A stretch of 7,413 nucleotides of DNA. Source: CALFXN01 sp964451935. Its GTDB lineage: Bacteria > Synergistota > Synergistia > Synergistales > Aminobacteriaceae. The stretch lies in assembly GCA_964451935.1 (NCBI GenBank), contig CAYVKE010000143.1:1-7413 (forward strand), given 5' to 3'. Below are positions 1-5,224 of this stretch, one piece after another (within the stretch, counting starts at the first letter, position 1; each line of letters begins with the position of its first letter). The position numbers were made by a program, and so were the translations under genes. The notes beneath the pieces are model-generated. The model saw only the letters and a list, made by a program, of their open reading frames with translations, was not told where the DNA came from and searched no databases.

Positions 1-98
1 GCGGCGGCTGCGACGCGGCCGCGGGCGCAGGCTTCGCGCCGCTTGCGCTGCTGTTCGGGCTGCCGCTCGTCGCGCTCGCGCGACGGAAGGACCGCTGA
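1..98 (+). CDS. C-terminal tail of a Synergist-CTERM surface protein (partial, 5' end outside window)
   Basis: Only the last 31 residues and the TGA stop (96-98) are present; the first two bases belong to a preceding codon. The residues begin GGCDAAAGAGFAPLAL, continue through a hydrophobic Leu/Ala/Val stretch and end ARRKDR. This is the cysteine motif, membrane-spanning segment and positive end of a Synergist-CTERM sorting signal. It is nearly the same as the tail of gene 4 (GGCDAAVGTGF ... VRRKNR), and the DNA after both stops is also homologous, so gene 1 is inferred to be the block-duplication partner of gene 4. By analogy the missing part should hold a signal peptide and beta-helix, but this cannot be seen here. 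Confidence 0.85.
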   Translation, partial: GGCDAAAGAGFAPLALLFGLPLVALARRKDR

Positions 99-125
99 GG
101 CGATCGCGGGGAACGATGCGACACT

Positions 126-154
126 GGGAGCCGGAGGACTGTCCTCCGGCTCCC
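126..154 (+). terminator. Strong hairpin after gene 1, probable terminator
   Basis: A perfect 13-bp inverted repeat, GGGAGCCGGAGGA (126-138) and TCCTCCGGCTCCC (142-154), encloses a CTG loop 28 bases after the gene 1 stop. No proper T run follows (GTCTCATTGT), so it is an atypical intrinsic terminator or a 3'-end stabilising hairpin. The matching hairpin after gene 4 keeps the 8-bp core. It shows one compensatory exchange (127-153 G-C becomes C-G), one A-T to G-T change and one mismatch in the outer stem, which supports selection on the RNA structure. Confidence 0.65.
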
Positions 155-183
155 GTCTCATTGTGCGGGATGGAGGATCCCCC

Positions 184-223
184 TTGGCCGCGGCATCGGC
201 GGCGTCGCATCGGGGCGCATCAT
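184..223 (+). promoter_or_regulatory. Degenerate copy of the 19-bp-spacer promoter upstream of gene 2
   Basis: The flanks CCCCCTTG and GGGCGCATCATTCCGC match the promoter of gene 5, but the -35 has become TTGGCC (184-189). The interval to CATCAT (218-223) is 28 bp instead of 19, and the TGACACnGTGTCA dyad is not recognisable (CGGCATCGG...). An upstream short inverted repeat GGGAT/ATCCC (167-171, 177-181) persists. As a sigma-70 or MerR-type promoter this spacing should not work, so gene 2 probably uses another start, depends on read-through, or is silent. Confidence 0.5.
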
Positions 224-250
224 TCCGCGGAGGAACGGAAAACCATCGGG

Positions 251-255
251 GGAGG
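251..255 (+). promoter_or_regulatory. Ribosome binding site deciding the GTG start of gene 2
   Basis: GGAGG lies 8 bases before the GTG at 264-266, and no ATG at comparable spacing opens the signal-peptide frame. This supports a GTG start. Confidence 0.7.
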
Positions 256-263
256 CGGGAACT

Positions 264-1609
264 GTGACGCGAAAAACGGGAGCGTGCTGTTTCGGAAAAG
301 CGTTGGTTGCGGCGGCGTTGCTGCTGTGCGTCTGGGGGTGCGCGGGACGGGCGGATGCGACGATCTGGCATGTGACGAGCGCCGCGGACGATCCGTCGAA
401 CCCGGCGGTCGGGACGCTGCGACACGCGGTCAACAACGCGTGGAACTACGACATCATCGCGATCGATTTCTACGATCAGGAGATCGCGCTGAAATCCGAG
501 ATCTACATACAAAAAGACATCACCATCATAGGGTACGGGACGTCCCATCCGACGGTCATCCGGCAGACGACCGCCGGGGAGCGGGTCTTCAGGGTCAAGT
601 CGTATGCGGTCGTGCGTTTCGAATACCCCACGATCACGGGNNNNNNNNNNNNNNNAGCGCGACCGCGACGGGAACGAACCCCGGGGGCGGCGGCATCCTG
701 AACTACGGGTACAGCTTCACGCTCTACCGCTGCACGGTCTCGGGGAACACGTCGGCCGGTTGCGGCGGCGGCATCGACAATTACGGGAAGGTCATCCTGA
801 ACATCGCCTGGATCCGGAACAACGGCGCCGCGCAGGGCGGCGGAATCTGCACCCGCGACGGAGGGAGCTGCGAACTCTACACGTCGACGGTCACGGGCAA
901 TACGCCCGACCAGTTGTCGGGCCCCTACAGCGCCAACAGCACCTGCACGATCGGCGACGCGCCGAACAGGTCCGCGACGACGTTCGCAGGGTATGCCGGA
1001 ACGGAGGAGCCCGAACCGCGGTCGATCGAGGGCGACGCGGACGTCTCTGAAGTGAAGAATGCGCTGTCCGATTCCGGAAGCGCCCTGCACGGCGCAGTGG
1101 CGGAGGCCCTGTCGGCCGATCTTGGGCGGACGCCTGCCGGAACGAGCATGTCGCTCTACTACGCGAACACGTTCGAAAACGTCGCCGTGACGAGCGCCGA
1201 TCTCGTCGTGGAATACACGGCGTCATGGCCGGCGAGCGTGCGATACTATCCGCTCTTTTGCAAGGCCGACGGCTCGGGGTACGAGATTCCCGAAAGAGGC
1301 GTGCAGTTCGAAATCAAAGCGGGGCAGAGCCTTCCGGACGGCGTGACGCCGCCCGATTTCTATGTCCCGGGCGAAGGACTCATGACCTGGCGGAACATCG
1401 TGACGGACGGCGGGGCATACGACCTGAACCCGACGGCGGGTGTCGTGACGTTCCGGGTCTGCTCGGTGCGCGCGGCGGAATTCGCCGGAGACACGGGCAG
1501 CGGCGGCGGCTGCAACGCGGCCGCGGGCGCAGGCTTCGCGCCGCTTGCGTTGTTGCTCGTCGCGCCGCTGTGTGCGTTCGTGCGGTCGAAGGGCTCCATC
1601 CGGAGGTAA
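264..1609 (+). CDS. Gene 2: secreted beta-helix Synergist-CTERM surface protein (interrupted by assembly gap)
   Basis: Starts at GTG 264 and stops at TAA 1607-1609. An N-terminal signal peptide (MTRKTGACC, then a hydrophobic ALVAAALLLCVWGCAG core and a GRADA cleavage region) is followed by a helix cap with GTLRHAVNNA. After the N run (641-655) three rungs follow: GGGGILNYG, GGGIDNYG and GGGICTRDG, with RCTVSGN/STVTGN turns. This makes it the shortest helix of the array. The conserved module EPEPRSI (from 1007), YYANTFENV, YTASWPA, LFCKADGSGY, FYVPGEGLMTW and VCSVRAAE follows, then GSGGGCN (from 1496), a hydrophobic segment and VRSKGSIRR. The frame changes across the gap, which reflects the placeholder length and is not evidence of a pseudogene. 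The tail matches gene 5. Its N-terminal DPSNPAVGTLR recalls gene 4 (VPSNPVAGSFR), so the gene looks mosaic. No catalytic residues were recognised; an adhesin or substrate-binding role is inference. Confidence 0.85.
641..655. other. Assembly gap (15 N) inside gene 2
   Basis: Fifteen unresolved bases. The upstream reading frame begins codons at positions divisible by 3 and the downstream frame at positions leaving remainder 2. The true missing length must therefore be 1 modulo 3 (for example 1, 4, 7 or 16), and 15 is a placeholder. In genes 3, 4 and 5 the first glycine-rich rung begins at residue 128-129. In gene 2 it would be near residue 136 even with a minimal gap, so either very little is missing or a whole extra rung is hidden. 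Confidence 0.95.
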
Positions 1610-1650
1610 CGGAGCAGGACGCGACAAGACGGGCGGAGCCGCGAACGAAT

Positions 1651-1684
1651 CCTCGGGAGCCGCCCGAGGGAGCGCTCCATTTTT
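1651..1684 (+). terminator. Probable intrinsic terminator after gene 2
   Basis: CCTCGGG (1651-1657) pairs with CCCGAGG (1663-1669) around a 5-base loop. The self-complementary GGAGCGCTCC (1669-1678) follows directly, and then ATTTTT (T run 1680-1684). An alternative pairing, GGAGC 1656-1660 with GCTCC 1674-1678, would place the stem immediately before the T run. It lies 42 bases after the gene 2 stop and just ahead of the gene 3 promoter. Confidence 0.65.
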
Positions 1685-1714
1685 GGGAATCCCGAAAAGA
1701 ATCGCGATTTTCTC

Positions 1715-1745
1715 TTGACTCTGCCACTGTGTCAGGGTGCATCAT
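1715..1745 (+). promoter_or_regulatory. Gene 3 promoter with 19-bp spacer and internal dyad (MerR-type)
   Basis: TTGACT (1715-1720), a spacer of exactly 19 bp, then CATCAT (1740-1745). The spacer carries TGCCAC-T-GTGTCA (1722-1734), one mismatch from a perfect dyad. The upstream context TTTTCTC is shared with the gene 4 promoter. A 19-bp spacer containing a dyad is the known architecture of promoters activated by MerR-family regulators through DNA distortion. No regulator gene is in the window, so the assignment is inferred from architecture alone. Confidence 0.65.
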
Positions 1746-1788
1746 TGGTTGCGAACGACCGAATCGAATATGTACGGACGATCGGAAG

Positions 1789-1814
1789 AAAAAGCGCCCG
1801 CGTCGGGCGCTTTT
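1789..1814 (+). terminator. Terminator-like hairpin in the gene 3 leader (possible attenuator)
   Basis: AAAAGCGCCCG (1790-1800), loop CGT, and CGGGCGCTTTT (1804-1814) form a perfect 11-bp stem with a GC core and a short T tail, readable in both directions. It lies about 37 bases after the start site expected from the promoter at 1715-1745 and 11 bases before the ribosome binding site. Only 27 bases separate it from the ATG, too few for another promoter, so gene 3 mRNA must include or read through it. It may be an attenuator or a 5' stabilising hairpin. No clear competing antiterminator was seen in the 40-base leader. Confidence 0.6.
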
Positions 1815-1825
1815 CAAACGGAAAA

Positions 1826-1832
1826 GGGGAGG
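1826..1832 (+). promoter_or_regulatory. Ribosome binding site deciding the gene 3 start
   Basis: GGGGAGG lies 9 bases before ATG 1842. It selects this start over the in-frame GTG at 1737, which sits inside the promoter spacer, and the ATG at 1770, which has no such site and would put 24 non-signal residues ahead of the signal peptide. Confidence 0.75.
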
Positions 1833-1841
1833 TTGGGTTTC

Positions 1842-3377
1842 ATGAAGCGTTGTATCGGATGGAACAAGCGCGTGCGTTTTCTTGTCGGAGTAGGGGTCGC
1901 CTGCGGGCTTTTCCTTGGCTCCGGAGCGATTCCGGCCGACGCCATACTGCAGGTGCGAACCGTCACGAAGTCGGAGGATTCGGAGACGACGGAGGGAACA
2001 TTGCGCTACTGGGTGAAAAACGCGGCGGCGGGGGATATCATCGCCTTCTCGGGCGCCGGAATGACCGTGAACCTGACGTCGACGCTGACGCTCAATAAAG
2101 GTCTTGTTCTGGCGGGGCCGGCGACGATCACGCAGACGGGATCGGGTTGCGTCTTCAGCATTCCTTCCGGAAAGAGCGTAGGCTTTTCGAAGCTGACGAT
2201 TTCGGGAGGGAAGGGCTCCTACGGCGGCGGCGTCGCGAACGCCGGGACGCTTCAGATGAACGGGTGCACCGTGAGGAACAGCTCGTCGTCGGGGTCGGGG
2301 GGAGGCGTCTGGAACGAGGGGACGCTGACGATGTCCGACTGCACGATCGAAAACAACGACTGCATGTACGCCGGCGGCGGCGTCGGCAACAACCACACCC
2401 TCACGATGGAAAACTGCACCGTGAAGGGCAACACGTCAAAATTCATGACCCATGACGGCGGCGGAATCTCCACGTGGGGAACGGCGACCATCAAGAAATG
2501 CACGATAACGGGGAACACCGCAGACTACGGCGGCGGCGTCCAGAACCGCGGAACGATGAACATGTACTCGTCGACGGTCACGGGAAACACCGCGAGGAAA
2601 TCCGGCGGCGGAATGTATGTCTACGTCGGGACGAAGCTCTTCAGCGTCACCGTGAAGGACAACACGCCCGACCAGATGTGGGGCGCCTATTCGGCCGACA
2701 AGTATTGCGTGATCGGAAGCACGCCGAACCATTCGGCGACGGCGTTTGCCGGGTATAGCGGCGAAACTGAGCCCGAACCGCGGTCGATCGCGGGCGACGA
2801 CGACGTCGCCGAAGTGAAGCGCGAACTGGCGGACACCGGCAGCGATCTGTTCGCGTCCATCGAAGAGATGTTCACGGAAGACCTCGGACGCACCCCGGGA
2901 GCGAAGACGGCCGGGACAAGCGGAATGACGGCGTCGCTCTACTACGCGAACACGTTCGAGAACGTCGCTCTGACAAGCACGGACCTCTCGGTCGAGTACA
3001 CGGCGTCGTGGCCGGAGAGCGTGCGGTACTATTCGCTCTTCTGCAAGGCCGACGGGACGGGGTACGAGAACCCCGGACGCGGCGTGCAGTTCGAGATCAA
3101 GGCGGGGCAGAGCCTTCCCGACGGCGTGACGCCGCCCGACTTCTACGTGCCGGGCGAGGGCCTCATGACGTGGAGGAACGTCGTGACGGACGGCGGGTCG
3201 TACGACCTCAATCCGACCGCGGGCGTCGTGACCTTCCGGGTCTGCTCGGTCCGCGCGGCCGAGGCGACGGGGGACAAGGGCAGCGGCGGCTGCAACGCGG
3301 CCGCGGGCGCAGGGTTCGTCGCGCCGCTCGCGCTGCTGCTCGGGCTTCCTCTGACAGTGCTGCGCGCCCGCAAGTAA
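1842..3377 (+). CDS. Gene 3: secreted six-rung beta-helix Synergist-CTERM surface protein
   Basis: 511 residues. The signal peptide spans about residues 1-34 (MKRCIGWNKR, hydrophobic FLVGVGVACGLFLGSGAI, cleavage after PADA). The helix cap holds TEGTLRYWVKNAAAGDIIAF (about 50-69), a motif common at the start of right-handed beta-helix surface proteins. Six rungs follow from about residue 128: GGGVANAG, GGGVWNEG, GGGVGNNH, GGGISTWG, GGGVQNRG and GGGMYVYV, with recurring CT(V/I)xxN turns. The conserved module starts at EPEPRSI (310), passes LYYANTFENV (366), YTASWPESVRYY, LFCKADGTGY and FYVPGEGLMTW, and ends VCSVRAAE. The sorting tail starts at residue 480 as GSGGCN, one Gly shorter than its neighbours, then a Leu-rich segment and RARK. 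It has its own promoter and a leader hairpin. No catalytic site was recognised; a surface adhesin or binding role is inferred. Confidence 0.9.
   Translation: MKRCIGWNKRVRFLVGVGVACGLFLGSGAIPADAILQVRTVTKSEDSETTEGTLRYWVKNAAAGDIIAFSGAGMTVNLTSTLTLNKGLVLAGPATITQTGSGCVFSIPSGKSVGFSKLTISGGKGSYGGGVANAGTLQMNGCTVRNSSSSGSGGGVWNEGTLTMSDCTIENNDCMYAGGGVGNNHTLTMENCTVKGNTSKFMTHDGGGISTWGTATIKKCTITGNTADYGGGVQNRGTMNMYSSTVTGNTARKSGGGMYVYVGTKLFSVTVKDNTPDQMWGAYSADKYCVIGSTPNHSATAFAGYSGETEPEPRSIAGDDDVAEVKRELADTGSDLFASIEEMFTEDLGRTPGAKTAGTSGMTASLYYANTFENVALTSTDLSVEYTASWPESVRYYSLFCKADGTGYENPGRGVQFEIKAGQSLPDGVTPPDFYVPGEGLMTWRNVVTDGGSYDLNPTAGVVTFRVCSVRAAEATGDKGSGGCNAAAGAGFVAPLALLLGLPLTVLRARK
1959..2158 (+). repeat. Near-identical N-terminal coding repeat shared with gene 6 (copy 1)
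   Basis: These 200 bases of gene 3 align without gaps to 7093-7292 of gene 6 at a constant offset of 5134, with about 12 differences counted by eye. They encode the helix cap from TVTK to GCVF. Similarity is lower both upstream (signal peptide) and downstream, so this marks a recent duplication or gene conversion tract. Confidence 0.85.
2934..3374 (+). repeat. Conserved C-terminal coding module, representative copy
   Basis: The DNA from the SLYYANTF codons to the end of the gene recurs in gene 2 (1151-1606), gene 4 (4609-5055) and gene 5 (6463-6913). Long stretches are almost identical even at third positions, for example around GACGGCGTGACGCCGCCCGA. The helix-coding DNA between copies is far more diverged. 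These blocks are obvious substrates for homologous recombination between genes. Confidence 0.85.
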
Positions 3378-3441
3378 CGATCCGCAGTGGGTATGAAGGA
3401 ATATTGTTTCGGTCCCGGATGACGAAAATCGGAGTTTTCTC

Positions 3442-3472
3442 TTGACTGTGACAGTGTGTCAGGATGCAAAAT
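3442..3472 (+). promoter_or_regulatory. Gene 4 promoter with 19-bp spacer and internal dyad (MerR-type)
   Basis: TTGACT (3442-3447), exactly 19 bp, then CAAAAT (3467-3472, four of six matches to TATAAT). The spacer contains TGACAG-T-GTGTCA (3449-3461), one mismatch from a perfect dyad. It shares TTTTCTCTTGACT and TGTGTCAGG with the gene 3 promoter. The expected leader before the gene 4 ATG is about 38 bases and lacks the hairpin found in gene 3. No convincing terminator lies between gene 3 and this promoter, so read-through from gene 3 is possible. Confidence 0.65.
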
Positions 3473-3516
3473 GAGTGTTGTGGAATGCAATGTCGAACCG
3501 AGGAGGAGAGGACTTT

Positions 3517-5058
3517 ATGGAGAAAAGAATGTGTTCCGGATTTTCCGTCATTATCGTAATCGCCGCCGCGCTGCTGCTGTGCCCCGTATTCCGGGCCGAG
3601 GCCACCGCACGGTACGTGACGAATGGATCGGACGTCCCGTCGAATCCTGTCGCGGGAAGCTTCCGGTCCGTGCTGCTCAGTGCTTCGGCGGGAGACGTCA
3701 TCAGGTTTTCCGGCGGAGGTACGACGGTCGTTCTGGCTGACCAGGTCACTATCGACAAGGCGCTCACGATCGAGGGGCCGGCGACCATCCGGCAGGGGGC
3801 GACGGACAAGCGCGTCCTCGAAGTTTCGGCGACGTGCACGATGAGCAATATTACGATCACGGGGGGCAACTTCGCGAACCAGGGGTTGTCGAAGCTGAAA
3901 GGGGCCGGGATCTACAACCGCACGGCGGGAGTCCTGACGATGAATTCGTGCGCGGTGACGGGCAACACGGGCGGCGGCGCCGTCGAGAATCTCGGAACGC
4001 TGACGATGAACTCGTGCACGCTGACGAACAACTCGAACTTCCTGGCGTTCGGGTCGGCCGTCACGAACGTGTACCTTGGCGGCGGTCTCCATGCGACCGC
4101 TGCGCTGACCGGCTGCACGATCGAAAACAATGACGTCGCGGGAAGCCTCGGGGGCGCGATCTACAACGGGGACATCCTCGCCATGAGCAACACCAAAGTC
4201 TGCAACAACGCGACCGGAAAGGGCAGCGGGCTGCTGAGCCGCTATGGCGGAGGACTCTACCTCGGCTGCCGCTCGAACACGACGCTCACGAACGGGTGCC
4301 GGGTGACGGGAAACGATCCGTCGCAGCTCTACAAGGAGGTCACGTACTTCTCGTCGCCCGTATTCACGTACGACAATACGTGTGTGATCGGCGACGCGCC
4401 GAACAAGTCCGCGACGGCCTTCGCGGGATACTCGGGCGAGAAGGAGCCCGAGCCGCGGTCGATCATCGGCGACGCGGACGTCAACGACGTCAGGAACGCG
4501 CTGGCGGATTCCGGAAGCGACCTCTTCGCGGCCGTCAGAGGCGCGCTCTCTTCGGACCTCGGCCGGACTCCCGGCGGGACGAGCGCGACGCTCGCGGGAT
4601 TGACCGCATCGCTCTACTACGCGAACACGTTCGAGGATGTCGCGATCGAGAGTCAGGATCTCGTCGTGGAGTACACGGCGTCGTGGCCCGAGAACGCGCG
4701 GTACTACGCGCTCTTCTGCAAGGCCGACGGCTCGGGCTACGAACTGCCCGACCGCGGCGTGCAGTTCGAGATCCGGGCGGGGCAGACATTGCCCGACGGC
4801 GTGACGCCGCCCGACTTCTACGTCCCGGGCGAAGGACTCATGACCTGGCGCAATATCGTGTCGGACAACGGATCGTACGACCTGAACCCGACTGCGGGCG
4901 TCGTGACCTTCCGGGTGTGCTCGGTCCGCGCGGCCGAGGCGACCGGCGACAAGGGGAGCGGCGGCGGATGCGACGCGGCCGTCGGAACGGGCTTCGCGCC
5001 GCTCGCGCTGCTGCTCGGGCTGCCGCTCGCCGCGCTCGTGCGACGGAAGAACCGCTGA
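3517..5058 (+). CDS. Gene 4: secreted five-rung beta-helix Synergist-CTERM surface protein
   Basis: 513 residues. ATG 3517 is chosen because AGGAGG (3501-3506) precedes it by 10 bases and the signal peptide begins at once (MEKRMCSGF, hydrophobic SVIIVIAAALLLCPVF, cleavage after RAEA). The cap contains VPSNPVAGSFRSVLLSASAGDVIRF. About five irregular rungs run from residue 129: GAGIYNRTAG, GGGAVENLG, GGGLHATA, GGAIYNGD and GGGLYLGC. Turns include SCAVTGN, SCTLTNN and GCTIENN. The constant module begins at EPEPRSI (310) and includes YYANTFEDV, YTASWPENARYYALFCKADGS, FYVPGEGLMTW and VCSVRAAE. The tail from residue 480 is GSGGGCD, a hydrophobic stretch and VRRKNR, nearly the same as gene 1. The helix is the most divergent of the complete genes here, with an extra SNFLAFGSAVTNVYL insertion. 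No enzymatic motif was recognised. Confidence 0.9.
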   Translation: MEKRMCSGFSVIIVIAAALLLCPVFRAEATARYVTNGSDVPSNPVAGSFRSVLLSASAGDVIRFSGGGTTVVLADQVTIDKALTIEGPATIRQGATDKRVLEVSATCTMSNITITGGNFANQGLSKLKGAGIYNRTAGVLTMNSCAVTGNTGGGAVENLGTLTMNSCTLTNNSNFLAFGSAVTNVYLGGGLHATAALTGCTIENNDVAGSLGGAIYNGDILAMSNTKVCNNATGKGSGLLSRYGGGLYLGCRSNTTLTNGCRVTGNDPSQLYKEVTYFSSPVFTYDNTCVIGDAPNKSATAFAGYSGEKEPEPRSIIGDADVNDVRNALADSGSDLFAAVRGALSSDLGRTPGGTSATLAGLTASLYYANTFEDVAIESQDLVVEYTASWPENARYYALFCKADGSGYELPDRGVQFEIRAGQTLPDGVTPPDFYVPGEGLMTWRNIVSDNGSYDLNPTAGVVTFRVCSVRAAEATGDKGSGGGCDAAVGTGFAPLALLLGLPLAALVRRKNR

Positions 5059-5085
5059 CGGCGATAGCGGAGAACGATGCGATAT

Positions 5086-5114
5086 GCGGACCGGAGGACG
5101 CTCCTCCGGCTCGC
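5086..5114 (+). terminator. Hairpin after gene 4, probable terminator
   Basis: CCGGAGGA (5091-5098) and TCCTCCGG (5102-5109) form a perfect 8-bp core with a CGC loop. Beyond an A-C mismatch the stem is extended by GCGG (5086-5089) with TCGC (5111-5114), which includes one G-T pair. No T run follows. It occupies the same place as the 13-bp hairpin after gene 1 and shares its core. Confidence 0.6.
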
Positions 5115-5145
5115 GTCTCACTCTGCGGGATGAAAAAAATCCCCC

Positions 5146-5176
5146 TTGACCGTGACACGGTGTCAGGGCGCATCAT
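5146..5176 (+). promoter_or_regulatory. Gene 5 promoter with 19-bp spacer and perfect dyad (MerR-type)
   Basis: TTGACC (5146-5151), exactly 19 bp, then CATCAT (5171-5176). The spacer carries the perfect dyad TGACAC-G-GTGTCA (5153-5165), flanked by further complementary CC and GG two bases out. This is the best-preserved of the three intact copies. An A-rich tract (5133-5139) lies just upstream and could act as an UP-type or bending element. It is the likely binding site for the same unseen regulator as for genes 3 and 4. Confidence 0.7.
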
Positions 5177-5207
5177 TCCGCTATGGACCGGGAGTCATAC
5201 AGTGCGG

Positions 5208-5214
5208 GGGGAGG
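5208..5214 (+). promoter_or_regulatory. Ribosome binding site deciding the gene 5 start
   Basis: GGGGAGG lies 10 bases before ATG 5225. The alternative in-frame ATG at 5183 falls about where transcription should begin, so it would be leaderless, and it would add 14 charged or polar residues ahead of the signal peptide. Confidence 0.7.
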
Positions 5215-5224
5215 GGCGGAAGAC

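Larger units (their letters stand above)
92..228. repeat. Intergenic repeat, copy 1 (gene 1/gene 2 spacer)
   Basis: From the last codons of gene 1 to CATCATTCCGC this spacer aligns with 5052-5181 between genes 4 and 5. Shared landmarks in order are ACCGCTGA, GGCGAT-GCGG-GAACGATGCGA, a GC-rich hairpin, GTCTCA-T-TGCGGGATG, ATCCCCCTTG and GGGCGCATCATTCCGC. The main difference is a 9-bp expansion and base changes inside the promoter spacer. The shared order supports duplication of a multi-gene block. Confidence 0.8.
5052..5181. repeat. Intergenic repeat, copy 2 (gene 4/gene 5 spacer)
   Basis: Homologous to 92-228 from the last codons of the upstream gene through the hairpin to CATCATTCCGC. This copy keeps an intact 19-bp promoter spacer and dyad, and replaces GGAGG in the small GGGAT/ATCCC loop (5127-5131, 5139-5143) with an A-rich loop. 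Confidence 0.8.

Noticed and set aside
116..263. Upstream extension of the gene 2 downstream frame to an ATG at 116
   Set aside because: It runs through the hairpin and promoter in a different frame from the signal peptide at 264 and only appears continuous because the N gap has the wrong length.
289..351. Lipoprotein reading of the gene 2 signal peptide (VWGC before AGRADA)
   Set aside because: Trp at the third position before Cys does not fit a normal lipobox, and the ADA cleavage site matches the other paralogs.
264..1609. Gene 2 as a frameshifted pseudogene
   Set aside because: The only frame change is across the N gap; both sides are intact and conserved.
1737..1841. Longer gene 3 start at GTG 1737
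   Set aside because: It lies inside the promoter spacer and would translate the leader hairpin; ATG 1842 has the ribosome binding site and starts the signal peptide.
3208..5121. 637-codon open frame on the minus strand
   Set aside because: It lies antisense to genes 3 and 4, is Arg-rich and low complexity, has no recognisable domain, and mirrors the strong codon bias of the GC-rich sense genes.
5183..5224. Longer gene 5 start at ATG 5183
   Set aside because: It coincides with the expected transcription start and adds a polar stretch before the signal peptide.
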